From Cryptomeria japonica (taxonomy: Eukaryota; Streptophyta; Pinopsida; Cupressales; Cupressaceae), in the NCBI RefSeq assembly GCF_030272615.1, contig NC_081409.1:616763755-616827754 (forward strand): DNA of 64,000 nt, in the 5' to 3' direction. The translations under genes were made by a program, and so were the position numbers. The notes under the pieces were generated by a model that worked only from the letters and a program-made list of their open reading frames with translations, made no database searches and was not told the DNA's origin. Of the stretch, positions 33,334 to 45,200 are shown in pieces; the stretch's first letter is position 1; every line of letters starts with the position of its first letter.

Positions 33334-34000
33334 GAAGCAATGTGTGACGACATGTTGATTCAAAGAAAAATTTGCTCGATGCGTAGAACAATGCTCCAGA
33401 TAGTGATATTGATGAAAATTTTCTAATGATTTGATTTTTGCCCCTAATCGTCAAGTATCCGATTTTTGCCATGTGTATGCCCCCTCATGAGATGAATTGG
33501 ATAATTTTTAATTTTTTTAGGATTTTCAATGAATTTTGACATTTTAAAAAAAAAATTATAATTTTTTGGATTTTTGAAATTTTTGGAATTTTAATTTTTT
33601 GGGAATTTTTGGAATTTTAATTTTTTTATGGAATTTTTGGATTTTTCCGATTTATGTCCCGATAAAATTTTTGAACAATGCCCTCCCATTTGATTAAATT
33701 GATTTTTAAAAATAAATGGGAAAAAAAAATATCCCACTTAATTAACCCTTGTAACCCCCTCTTAAGGTAAAAATGAAAATCAATTTACCACTCATTTTCA
33801 TTTTCACAAATTGATTTTTGAATTTTTGAGCTCTAAGGAGAAGATGGTGATTCCCTATCACAAGTATCGATTCAAGCGATTCCAATGTTTCAAGAGATCT
33901 CCAACACACGGTCCTCTGGTATGTACTTTGAAAACCCACTTTGCATTATTTTTTTGAAATTTTTTATCAAGTTTTCCGAATTTTCTGTGCAATTTTGATC
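33334..34000 (-). other. E2 distal 3' UTR, T-rich low complexity
   Basis: No gene is seen. At 33490-33670 there is a run of ggaatttttggattttt-like repeats on the plus strand, which may be polymerase-slippage prone. It lies between the E2 polypurine tract and the repeat array upstream of the antisense ORF. Confidence 0.55.
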
Positions 34001-34375
34001 ATTTAGCGCCTAGGGTTAATTGTTTAGTGTTTTCGGTTAAAGTTTTAGCGTTTCGGTTTTAGAGTTTTAAATTTGCATTCTCAATTCATGTTTTAGCGTT
34101 CTTGGTCAAAGGTTTAGCATTTTCGTTTTAGAGTTTTAGATTTAGCATTTTAGGTCAATTTGTTAGCATTTTCATTTTTTAAGCATTTTGATCAAATGAT
34201 CTAGTGTGTTAGGTAAATGTTTTAGCATTTTTAGTTATTTGGCGTTTTAGTACCAAGATTTAGCATTTTAATCACGTAGATTAGTGTTTTTGTTTTTTTA
34301 GCACTACCATGCACTGTTTTAGCATTTTGAGAGGGTAGTTTAGCGTTTTTATACCAAACTATTAAAAAATTGATT
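34000..34375 (+). repeat. TTTAGCGTTTT motif array upstream of the antisense ORF
   Basis: About fifteen variants of ttttagc(g/a)tttt occur in 375 bp, at irregular spacing of roughly 20-30 bp. The g/a difference is at a CpG. The array sits directly 5' of the plus-strand plant-mobile-domain reading frame, in the position of its promoter or leader. Confidence 0.75.
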
Positions 34376-34559
34376 TTTCATCCTCCCGTTTAGTTTGTGT
34401 TAATCAATTTTGATTACCATGATGTTGATTTTTGATAAGATGGATGATAACGGCCTCATGATGAATGAGAGTCGATGATAAATGCTCAACGAGATTGATC
34501 GAAACTCACATGAGAATGATACTATGATTTAATGTGATAATAGGCAAATTTAGGTGTTT

Positions 34560-36300
34560 TACAGTCTTGGGAGAGATTCCCAAAGACATGGCAATTGATA
34601 CCATGCTTGGGTAGATCTAGACATCATCAATAGTTGTGGATTGTCCTCTTTGATTGATATGCCCTAGTATACAATTAACCGAGGTTTGTTGACCACGCTA
34701 GTCGAGAGATGGTATAGTGAGCATAACACCTTCCACCTACCTATCAGTGAGATGACAATGACGCCAGAGGATGTTTACAAGATTCTACACATCCCAGTGA
34801 TGGGAGATATTGTTGCATACAATGTAACAGAGCAGGGTAGGACCAATGCACTCAGGCAGATCTTCCATGATGACCATATTTGTGGGTATGATATCTCGTG
34901 GCAGGAGATGCTTGATTTATCATATTCTCCACTACCTTCTGTACTTGTCAAATTTGTTGGAAGATTCATTTGTCTTGACCATAGGTCAAAGGGATTATCA
35001 GTTAGTTGGGATTGCTTGCCAGAGCAGATGATTACAAAGGGCATGCGATACTTTGGGGGTTCTTGCATGCTTGGGCATTTGTACCATGATCTTCACGGGT
35101 TTGTTTATCTTGGTGCTACTAGTCTATTGGTTGGTGCTACTTTATTGCAGATCTAGGCCTGGGAACATATGGCTATCACTAGGCCATTGGCAAACAGGGA
35201 TTGGCTAGCACGAAGACTGTATGTTTATGGTTATACAAGTGTTGTTGTCCAGTGGAAGCTGGGCAAACTGGAGTACTAGTGCAGAGTTTTAGATGATCTT
35301 GATACAGTGGTTTGCAAGTTGTACTTCGATTGCGAACCATGAGCAGAGGATGCATTGGAGATTCCATATGTTTTCAATACCAAATATCTAATTGGATGTA
35401 CCCCATACAATATTGAGCGCTTCATTGTCACCCGAGTATTGAGACAGTATGGCCGGGTATAGGGATTTCCACTGGGGACCGCCATATATGCACGGTGATG
35501 ACAAGATGTAGAAAACTGGGGACCAACCATCTCTTATGATTTAACTTATACAAAGTACCTTGGTCTTGATGCATAGACTTGGGACTACCTACCAAACACT
35601 TATGATGGGGGCATGGTGCCAGAGTATGCTGAATATTTTCTCGCCCACCCTTTTCCTAGATTATCATGCCCGAATGAGCCAATGCCAACATTTGGTGATG
35701 GTAAGGATAGACCACCTCAAAGAGCACCTAAGTGGAGGAGGGACACAGCTAAGGGGAGAGATGAGGGTGGAGATAGAGGAGGTGGAGACGGAGATGGAGG
35801 AGATGGTGGAGATGGAGGTGGAGGAGATGGCGGAGATGGAGGTGGACATGGTGATGGACATGGAGGTGCCAGTGGCTCAGGGCAGCAAAGGGAGCAGAGG
35901 CAACTACCTGGTAACTAGGGGACCCAGGTGGTGAGGAAGAGGAGATCTTAGAGACTTCCTCCTCAGGGGATAGATACAGGTGCAATGGGTATAACTATTC
36001 AGGCACTAGTACGAGTATAGATAGGTCCTTGATAGGTACACATCAAAGTGCCTTTCCACCAACAAGATGCATAGATCACTGCCCTACAGTCTATGGTACT
36101 GGGTCTACAGGGACAGTTGGTGCAGGTGCAGGGTCAAGGTCAGGGTTAGCTGACACAAGCGCAGGCACAAATTGCCTCACTGACAATCGAGAGAGATGCA
36201 ACTACAGATATGGTTGAGAGGATACAAAGATTGAGAGCACTAGTGCAGGTTAGACCATATGATCCATCCAGTACTCTGCCCGAGAGAAAGAGTATTACCG
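34560..36300 (+). pseudogene. Plant mobile domain (PMD) protein pseudogene, antisense cargo of E2
   Basis: From about 34600 the plus-strand reading is DIINSCGLSSLIDMP, INRGLLTTLVERWYSEHNTF, HLPISEMTMTPEDVYKI, then RFICLDHRSKG and GCTPYNIERFIVTRVLRQYG. These are the hallmarks of the plant mobile domain (aminotransferase-like, PF10536 family). The frame is open from 34686 to 35156, then crossed by several TAG/TGA stops. It is followed by a Gly/Asp-rich repeat (35750-35900, GGDGDGGDGG) and, after a frameshift, a Gln-rich, probable coiled-coil tail (ASLTIERDATTDMVERIQRL). It runs opposite to E2, between integrase and the 3' LTR. Host PMD proteins act in gene silencing; the role here is unknown. 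It is clearly inactive. Confidence 0.8.
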
Positions 36301-37829
36301 TTAGTTATATTACGCAGTCGTTTCGGTAGAGCAGAAAGCCCCTAGTTTTTCACAGGTTACTAGCACTAGATGAGGGCAGATTCAGTCATGGACTGAGAGT
36401 AGGGTTGTCACAGGACCACTTCGTAGAGATCCTCCTGTTGGGGCTCGAGGTATAGGGCTGTTAGGTGGTCAGCAGGCACAGATACAACTAGACCTACAAC
36501 TTCTAGAGAGAGTTTAGTGCATCACCCCACTTGAGATTTGGATACACACATTTTATTTCATTGTATACACTTTGATGAGACATTTGATGATTCGATCCAT
36601 TCATTTTTGTGATGTATCTCTCATACTTTATGATGTCATTATATACTAGACATCAAAAAAAAATTTATTATATGAGATGCAGCTAATAATTTTTGCCCTA
36701 TATGGTTTATGATATTAGTGATGCATTTTATTTACATGTTTATGCATTTATTTACTTGTCTAGATGATTTTCTGAGATGCAATTCATAATGATTCTATAT
36801 ATGATGTTTCATGTTTATTTACAGATTTATGAGATAAACTATGCCATGCACGTTGATGATGTTATGATGCTTATCTATTATGCAATGCACATTTTTTGAT
36901 AGTGTGATGCAATGGATAATATGCGATGGTTACTGATATATGATGGTTTATGCATATATACATGATTATGAGATGGATGATGATGAATGCAATAATGATT
37001 ATATACTATGCAATATTTTCCCTTGAGGTTATTACACAATGCACGATATGAACATGTGATGCTTGATATTTTTGCATGTATGGTCTTCTTATGTATAATG
37101 GAAATGATTATGAAATGACGATGCAATGCGACTATATGCTAATGTGTAATGGTATTATGATAATGTGAAATGCAATATGTTATAAAATGTGATGATATAC
37201 TAAATGATGAATGCAATGCACAATTTTAATACAACTACATGTGAAATGAATACAATGATGGTAAATTACAATGATAAGATGCTAATGGAATGCAATGTTA
37301 TGTAGATGAATCACTTGTTTTTGTTAATATCCAATATACATAATCACTTAATAAGGGAGATAACACCATTTGAAGCTTTCGGCCTTGGAAAGGTGAGATG
37401 TCTAGCATGCTTTATGTAAAATGAAATATGAATGCAATCTATTGTACATATGCAACTACTAAGGAATGCAACGCCACAATCAGACCAGTCATTTGATCAC
37501 ACTTTTTATTATCATTGAGCCTTTAAAATATGTCAAGTGAGTGCAAACATCAATGGTATAATTGAACCATGATGACCTAAGCACTTCTTACCTCAATTTT
37601 GATATAGCAAGTTAACACAAGCATCGAGGTATAATTGAACCAAGATGACCTGAGTATTGCTTGCATAAAACAGACAAGAATTAATAATTTTTATGTAAAA
37701 ATCCGAAATGTCTTTGATGATGCATTATTGATCACGTCCTACAAAAATTTTGCACAATACAAATGGTTAACTAACAGACAAAGAAAAGATCATCCTCCTT
37801 CCTTGCTCCTCTAGTTCAAGACATCCTTG
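36301..37829 (-). other. E2 3' UTR, ATGATG-rich section and conserved blocks
   Basis: 36540-37320 is packed with atgatg and gcaatg words (CATCAT on the E2 sense strand). A CATCAT-rich section also occurs in the E4 3' UTR at 59930-60280. 37490-37680 holds the paired conserved blocks seen in E1, E3 and E4 (gcatcgaggtataattgaac and catcaatggtataattgaac). No coding signal is seen. Confidence 0.65.
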
Positions 37830-39375
37830 TGAAGTTCTGATACTTAATGTAAAGTACAGATGCCAATAGCTAACAAGATGAGAGGGGGGGGGGGGTGAAT
37901 CATACAAACTTAATCTTCCATAAAAACAACAGATTCAACCTCGGTAACTTATACTTCAGCAATATAACCAAAACTGCTAAACATGCAAACTCATAAGCAT
38001 ATAATCATCATAACAATCATAACACCAGATTTAACATGGAAACCCAAATAGGGAAAAACCACTGTGGGATTTCGGACCCACTAAGAAACATACTCTTCTA
38101 GAGTATGCTCGGTTAAAAGCAAATCCTGTTAAAGATTACAAACACATTGCTAGATGTGACCCGGTTAAGGGATTTCCCTCAGATCTGTTAGGATCTTCAC
38201 TTTGTTAGAAGTGACCTTGTCAAAGGATTTCAAACACTCATTTAGAATGTTACCTTGCTAGAGGGTTTACATATAAGACTATTAAGTCCACTCAGTTAAG
38301 AGATTTTTTGTCACTTACAAAATAACGGTAATAAAAATCTATCTACAACTTCACATCTAAAAATGCTAAAGCACATTCTTATTTGCTCAAAACAATCTAG
38401 TCATAGGACTTATCTTGTCCCTTTGTTAGGCTCTCTACTTTGTTATTCAAACAGGTCTTCAAGCTTCTGTGCTCGGTAATCACTATGTAGCATCCCTATG
38501 CATACACTTGCCCACATCCATTGTTTATCAACAATTCCTTATTTATAAACAATTGTTAACCGCTTAATCTCTTTGATCACATTTTCCATGATCAATCTTA
38601 GCCATCAAATCTTCAAACTTGACCAGGTTCAATGTATCCTTTTGATCTAAAAATGTTTTACCTTGTCTTAGGACTTGCAGTCCTTTCCTGGAACTTGCAC
38701 AAGGTTAATGCGGTTCAATCTGAATTGTAGATCTTCCTGCCGATTTTCCTTTGCCATAGATCCTTAACAAACTTCATGCACGGCATACCAATCATTTATA
38801 CATCTCCAGCTAATCAGTGTCCTTCATTAAATAATACTTTTATCCATCCAATGCGCACAGTCATAACTCAGTTGCAACTCGGTAAATACTAAACTTTACT
38901 CGGTAGACATTCCACCTTCATTAACCGATATCGATAACCTTAGGGTTTACCGACTAGGTTCCTTAGGGTTTACCGACTAGGTTATTTGCTCGGTGACATA
39001 GTATAGTATTAACCTTACAATCAACAACATATGTAGGACATCAAAACAATCTAAACATCATGATCTCATCATTGTCTAACTCGGTAATAGTTGCCCATTG
39101 AATAACTTATTTCTCCCCTTATTCATCACATTCTTTCTGTGTCTTTTACCAACATCTTAATTCTCTTCAAATCAATCTTCTCAAGATATGGCAACATCAT
39201 ACTGAATCAAATAATCAATCTCTTGACATCAATGACAAAATAATGTTATAAAGATAGTTATCATCCTTCTTCAGTTATATCAATAATCTTCAACAACCTT
39301 CTCAATATCCTTACTGAATATCAACAATCTCTTGATATTGAAATGCCAACAAACTTTCTTATTGTAATGCCAACA
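37830..39375 (-). mobile_element. S4: solo LTR, TGTTGGCA family
   Basis: 1,546 bp with perfect TSDs CCTTG (37825-37829 and 39376-39380). On the minus strand it starts TGTTGGCATTACAATAAG and ends GAACTTCA. TATA box at 38540-38547 (minus). It contains the family's tccttagggtttaccgacta unit, present twice in tandem at 38938-38985 as in S2 (20108-20150). It lies in the E2 3' UTR. Confidence 0.93.
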
Positions 39376-39901
39376 CCTTGAGTTACTGGAGAGGCATGAT
39401 TTCAAAAATCAAATACAACAATTGAACATTCTTGCTAAAGTGTTTTAATCATGATTCAAAAGATATCATCCATTGATATTTGTTTGTGTTATGTCTAGTT
39501 TGATTTGGATATTTGTGCTCAATGTTCATCATTGGATTTTAAGATTTCTCGTTTTACAATTGTTGTCTCACTGTTGTTTCTCTGTTGTGTTTAAGCTCAA
39601 GTGTGGAATGCCCCTAGCTAGGTTCAGGATTTTGCCCTCAATCTAGAAACAAACTTTATTATGGATATATATACAATGATCCAAGCCATGGTGAGAATTT
39701 ATCTATGATGGGCTTGTGTATGTACAAAAGGCTTTATTATGGATATATATAATGGCGGCAGATGGATGCAAGAGAAAAGATACATGAACTAATAGATGGA
39801 AGAGACAATTGACAAATAGCGATTGTTTCTAGGTTTTCACTACCTATTTTTATTGCACTTTTTCTTATATTTGAATTTTTAGTTTTTTTTTTGTCTTTTC
39901 A
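39376..39901 (-). other. E2 proximal 3' UTR
   Basis: Holds the reverse complement of the conserved ctag(c)tggg... block (near 39610-39640) and the A-rich tract (39850-39900) directly after the pol end. No gene. Confidence 0.65.
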
Positions 39902-41075
39902 GACATAAAAATTCTTCAAATGCATAGTATTGTGGGTTCTTCAAACCAGTCACCTTCTGGTGTTGATAATTTATATGTGTCACCCATATGCAGCTACCAC
40001 GACAAAAGGACCTAATCAGTTTGGCTCAAATTTCCCCTTTTTTTTCTCACAATCATGTTGGTTTGGTGGGTTTTCTCTTAGTACTAGATCTCCCACTTGA
40101 AACAGCCTGCGCTTGACTTTGTGATTGTAACTCCTTTCCATCCTTTGCTAATATGCTCTTAGATGATTAGAAGCATTCTAGCGATTCTCTTGTAACAACT
40201 CCAATTCCTGCATTCTGGATACTCGTCGTTCCTCATCTAAAATGAGCCCTTTGAGTGACACCCGTAAAGAAGGTATATCTACTTCAATTGGTAAGATTTC
40301 TTCAAATCCATACACAATGCAATATGGTGTTGCCCCAGTGGGTGTATAGATACTAGTACGATAAGCCCACAAAGCAGGATTCGGCTGAACATGCCAGTCT
40401 CTACCAGCTTCATTAATTGTCTTCTTTAGAATCTTCATGATAGTTTTATTAGATGCTTTGACCTAACCATTCCCTGGAGGATAATATGGCATGGAAAATC
40501 TATGTTGGATCTGAAATTTTTCACAAAGTTCTTGGACATCTTGATTTTTGAACGGTAGCCCGTTATCAATGATGATGGAGCTAGGAATGCCATAGCGATA
40601 AATAATGTAGTTTAGGATAAACGAAGCAATTTGTTTCCCTATGACCATTGTGAGAAGAACCACTTCAATCCATTTGTAAAATATTTTGTGGCTATCAGGA
40701 TGAACTTGTGACTGTTGGAAGAAGAAGGATGATTTTTTCCCACAAGATCAAGATTGGGAAAAAGGCCACGAACCCGCCAAAGGATGCAGCTCTTGGGTTG
40801 GTGCATGTATGAGATTGCCATGAATTTGGAATTGCTTACATTTCTTAGCATACTAAAAAGAATCTTTTTCCACAGTTGGCCAATAATAGCCCAATCGTAT
40901 GAGTTTCTTAGCAACAATAAGACCACTTGAATGAGTGTCGCAAATACCTTCATGGACTTCATTTAAAGCCTTCTCAAATTCTCCACGTTCAAGGCACCTG
41001 AGGAGAGCACCATCCAAACATTGTCGATAAAGTGTGTGAACGATAATGGTGTAACAAGCAGATTGATGAATGAAA
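39902..41075 (-). pseudogene. pol: E2 integrase
   Basis: The minus strand shows the integrase core and C-terminus in several frames. Landmarks are SSIIIDNGLPFKNQDVQEL (second catalytic Asp), YYPPGNG at the end of the same ORF, then NEAGRDWHVQPNPALWAYRT, TPTGATPYCIVYGF and the terminal HLKNFYV near 39902. The zinc-binding region is shifted and carries stops. Relative to E1 it is more diverged but colinear. It belongs to E2, whose more 5' domains lie beyond the E4 insertion. Confidence 0.82.
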
Positions 41076-41660
41076 TTTCATTTTTGATTCCTTGATAAGT
41101 TAGGAAGAAGAGTATTATCTTTCAAGTAAGTGTAAATTTGACCATAGCGAGAGGAATCAAGTTCAACAAGATGACAAATGGTTTGGGTATCAGGAGAGTC
41201 ATAAGTTGGATAAAACAGTTCTTCCACTAGGAATTCGTAGCGATCTTGATTTTCTTGTGTCTGTAGGAGAGAAGAAATCATAGCCATGGCATCTGCTGCA
41301 TTTTTGTCAGTCCTCAAAATTTGTGTAAAAGTGATTTCAACAAAATACATTTTGAAGTTATCAACCAGTTTTTTTGTAAGGCATCAATTCATCATCCTTT
41401 GTTTGGTATCCATCATTAATCTGATTAATTATCAACTGAGAATCTCCACAAACATGTAGCTTCGTGATGTTCCATTCTATGGCCATTTTGATTCTTGTGA
41501 CTAATGCCTCATATTCTATCATATTGTTGGTGCAAGGAAAGCTCCATCTGTATGAATTCGGAATGGTGTGACCTTGAGGTGTGATGAATAGGAAGCCTGC
41601 TCCCGATCCATGTTGTGTATAAGAGTAGTCAAAATATAACTTCCAAGTTTGTTTAGTAAC
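41076..41660 (-). pseudogene. pol: E2 second RNase H (cut by E4)
   Basis: The minus-strand reading is VTKQTWKLYFDYSYTQHGSG, with the first Asp kept but the following Gly changed to Tyr. It continues TNNMIEYEALVTRIKMAIEW and CGDSQLIINQI, has a frameshift near 41355, then RTDKNAADAMAMISSLLQ. This is the archaeal-like RNase H found between RNase H and integrase in Tat elements. Upstream it stops dead at the E4 LTR (TSD candidate GTAAC, 41656-41660). Confidence 0.85.
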
Positions 41661-43138
41661 TGTAGACATATAAATCTGACCACCTAGTTAAACAAATATT
41701 TAATATTTAATTAAACCACATCCCCCTATTAATTAAATTTTATTGAATTAATTTCTCCATCTTTCATCTATTTGATTAAATGAATTATTCAATTTATTTA
41801 ATTAAAGTCATTTAACCACTTTCTAGCCTTTAATTAAATAAATCACTTTATTTAATTAAATCCCCTTTCACCATTTTAATTAAATTTACATTTAATTAAA
41901 ATCATCCTAGCATATAAATAAATCAAATTTATTTATAATCCCCCCACTTGCATTTTCCTACAAATGCAAGTTGCAACTATTTTAGTTGAAATAAGACATT
42001 TTTATTTTAATTAAAATCCTATATCTCCCACTTGCACCTTCCTACATTTCCCACTTGCCTCATAACATTCTTCTAGAACCTCTCTAATACCACTTAGTTA
42101 GCCTTAATTCTTCCAATCATATCACATCCCTAAAATTGGGGAAGTCACTTCTCAAATTTGGAAGAAAGTCTTCTAAATGCATTAAAGACTTTATTTCTTC
42201 AACAAGTTAATTTGTTGAATTCCCCAAATTTGTAAGGCTCTTACAAATTTCTCCCCAAAGTCTTCCTAACCATTAATGGTTAATCCAACCTTCCCTCATG
42301 GTTAGAGACTTTCTCTAACTTAACCCTCATCTAACCCAGTGGTCTCATTAAGCACTCATGGCTTTGACCCTAGTTATCACATTTAACCCTTGCACAAGAG
42401 TTTACCCCTTGGGTAAAAGCTTTATCCAATGGATAACCCTAACCTAACCCTCACTCAACATCCTAAGGCGACCTTCATGTCTTCTCAGGCATTTAATGCC
42501 TCTTGCATCTCCTCTCAAGCCACCCCTTGTTGACAATTGTCACCATTTCATTAGTGAAAATTGTAAACATGGATTGAGTAAATTTCAATCCTAGCCTTTG
42601 TTAAGATTATTGAATCTTAACCATCCATTTCCCTATTTCCTCTATAAATAGAGCTCACTTTCTCCATTCTCCATATCCAAGTTTTATGCATCTACACTAT
42701 AGTCTAATTATATCAAGCATTTTAGCCTCTCTTTGTTAGAATAACATTTTAGCATTTAGAAGCATTTCATATCATAGTATATCCATGTCAGTATATCATG
42801 ATAGTATAGTTTGTCAATATCTTTATCATATCATTATCTTCATCCTAGTTTAAGCATCATAACTTGAACGTATCATATAGATCTTAGATTGCATTCATGC
42901 ATATAGATCACAATATCACTCGTTCTTGGAGTTGTCATTCCTAAAGTCATTTGCTCAATGATCTGAGAGCAAAACATTGATTTTAGGGATCCTTTGAGAT
43001 GGAGAACAATGAGACACATCTTGAGAAGTTAACTTGTTTGAACTAGTTTAGTTAATCTTTGTACTCAAAAGTTTCATTGGTATGTTGGTCCTTTTGATCT
43101 CAATGTTAATATTTTGATCACCATAAATCTTGCATACA
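41661..43138 (+). repeat. E4 5' LTR
   Basis: 1,478 bp from tgtagacatataaatctg to cttgcataca. It aligns with solo LTR S3 (27152-28654). It is AT-rich with taattaaat repeats in the first third and a TATA box at 42643-42650 (tctataaatagagctcac). Confidence 0.9.
42643..42650 (+). promoter_or_regulatory. TATA box of E4 5' LTR
   Basis: tataaata followed by gagctcac. The identical context ctataaatagagct is kept in S3 (28112-28119), which supports function. Confidence 0.72.
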
Positions 43139-43142
43139 TTTT

Positions 43143-43161
43143 TGTTGCCCACCATGGGGCC
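43143..43161 (+). other. E4 primer-binding site (decayed)
   Basis: tgttgcccaccatggggcc lies four bases after the LTR end. It matches the E1 site TGGCGCCCACCGTGGGGCC at 16 of 19 positions. Two of the three differences sit at the CpG positions (CG to TG, and CG to CA). Confidence 0.8.
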
Positions 43162-43204
43162 CATCCCCAAATCTAATATCATTTTTTTTGAAGGTTGAAC
43201 ACAA

Positions 43205-43480
43205 ATATCACGTCAAAACATTAGAATAACGCATCTGCAAGTTTTTGTAGCACATCCACAGCTTATGTTAGCGCATTTAACTCACTATTTAACGCGTAGA
43301 AGGCATAACTTAGCGCATCTGCACCTCACATTAGCGCTTAGTTCTCTCTGATATTTTAGCACGTAGGAACACCAGTCTAGCACATCCAGGTCTCAAAGTA
43401 GCGTATATGCTCTATCTTTTAGCACATAAACATTATTCTTTAGCGCATTTGTTTCATAGTTTAACGCATAAAGCTGGTAG
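43205..43480 (+). repeat. TAGCGCAT array 1 in E4 leader
   Basis: Variants include ttagcgcatttaac, ttagcgcatctgc, ttagcgcttag, ttagcacgtagg, ctagcacatcc, gtagcgtatatg, ttagcgcatttg and ttaacgcataaag, every 15-30 bp. Most differ at the CpG. Confidence 0.8.
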
Positions 43481-44814
43481 AGAGCAAAAAATTTGTAATA
43501 GAATCAAAATTTAGGCAGCCCACCATCACATTTTGATTTTGGCTAACTGATTTGGTTGTAGGTTTTAATAGTTGTTTTGCTGGAGGAGTTAGATTAGTTT
43601 TCTTTGCTTACTTTTAAAGTTAGTAAAAAGAACTCACCTTTCCTTTTCTTGCAAAAGTTTAAAATGAAACTCACCTTTCCTTTTAGGGCTTAAAATAAAC
43701 TTCATGCTTTCCTTTGGTTCTCATTAAAACAAACCCCACATTTCATTTGGAAGCTTAAAAAGAACCTTCACATTGCTATTTCAAAAGCTTTCAAAGTTGC
43801 AAATCGTTGTTGATTCATTTGGCTAATTTACTTTGGTTGACCAAGATCTCATTTGTTCAAAGTTTTTTCTATCTTCACACATTGCTATCTTGGGGTAAAA
43901 AGAACCACATGTCTTTCGAAGCAACATCTCCAAGGTAACTTTTAGAAAACAATTGTGATATTGGATAAAAAGAAAGTGTGTATTCCTTATTTCAAAGGTG
44001 TTAGGTATATGCTCTCCCCTTAATTGGGTGATCAAAAATCCAAACACACCATTTTCAAGCTTTCTTTCAATTTAGGAAATAAGATACATCCTTTAGTAGG
44101 TCTGCCTCTCGAGAAGCCCATAAGGCTGGTGAGAGAGAAACAACCTAAGTGGGGAATGACTTTTAGCCAAGTATTCCAACCCACTATAATCAAATGTGGA
44201 GGCTGATGGAAATCCCCTCCAACAGTTCTGCTTAGCGATTAGTCTTCCCTCACTATCTTTAAGATATGTAAAGCATTTGTTCTAAAGATTGGGAAGCCTC
44301 CCGAGGGAGTTTATCACTGAAGACTGAACAGAAGCCTGATTACGAACTCTAGAACTAGAAGCCTCAACGTGTCATTTTACCAAATATTTGTAATATCATA
44401 GTGCAAGGGTGGGGGAAAATCCTCCCCCAAGACACTCACCATATATCTCCCAGGATAATGATTCAATTAAGGAGCAATCCTCTTTGAGTTAATTTTCAGA
44501 CAAAGGCAAAAAAAATGGGTGCCCTCTAGGGGGTGACAAGGTTGTTTGAGTTGATGGAGTATCAAGTGTGGGCTATTGATATTTTAAATGACCCTTGAGA
44601 ATAGAGAGGTCTATCTTATGTGTATTTCTTGTGTAAACCCGTGAAAACAAACAAGGATTTGAAAATATCATATTGAACATACACTATCTGTTTAGCATAG
44701 ACAAACCGTTTTGTTTCTGTCTATTGTGTTTTCAAATCATCTTTTAGAGGATCATCCATAAAAAGTCACAAAGATCATTTTAAATTTTACAAGATCATCA
44801 AACTGAGAAAATCA

Positions 44815-45200
44815 AGGTAGTTTAGCGCATTAGGAAACCATAATAGCACATTTCAACTTCAGTGTAGTGCATATTCATCATTCAATAGCACATATCAACC
44901 AAACATTAGCGCTTAAGCAGATCAAATAAGCGCATAGCCAAAAACAACATTTGCACTAACAGACAAACACCAGATATCACTTTCCAAGGTCAGAATAGCA
45001 CATTTCAATATCAGTGTAGCGCATATTCATCATTCAATAGCGCATACCAACCAATCTTTAGCTCTTAAGCAGACCAAACTAGCGCATTGCAAAAACAACA
45101 TGTTCATTATCAAACGACACTAAATAGCACATTCCAGGGGTAGCATAGCGCATTTGACCAACTTTTTAGCGCTCTGGAGTCATAATTTAGCACATAACCA
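44815..45200 (+). repeat. TAGCGCAT array 2 in E4 leader
   Basis: About fifteen variants: tttagcgcattagg, aatagcacatttc, gtagtgcatattc, ttagcgcttaagc, gtagcgcatattc, aatagcgcatacc, ctagcgcattgc, atagcgcatttg and others. A larger unit, cagtgtag(c/t)gcatattcat followed by cattcaatag, is itself duplicated (44871 and 45021). Confidence 0.82.

Larger units (their letters stand above)
22661..41660 (-). mobile_element. E2: older Ty3/gypsy Tat-type element (interrupted, 5' part outside)
   Basis: On the minus strand, E2 comprises a 3' LTR split by E3 (22661-23530 and 33238-33319) and a polypurine tract (33325-33333). It then has a long 3' UTR carrying an antisense plant-mobile-domain pseudogene, solo LTR S4, and integrase and RNase H (39902-41660). 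At 41660 it is cut by the insertion of E4, so RT, gag and the 5' LTR would lie beyond E4, outside the window. Its LTR is related to those of E1/E3 but clearly diverged. The nesting order makes E2 older than E3 and E4. Confidence 0.85.

Noticed and set aside
35560-35934. Met/Glu-rich ORF overlapping the Gly-rich repeat
   Set aside because: A different frame of the same GGAGATGG-type repeat; the Gly/Asp frame follows directly from the mobile-domain reading.
34560-36300. Host plant-mobile-domain gene (MAIN/MAIL-like)
   Set aside because: It lies between the integrase and the polypurine tract of E2 and has many stops, so I treat it as element cargo and not a resident gene.
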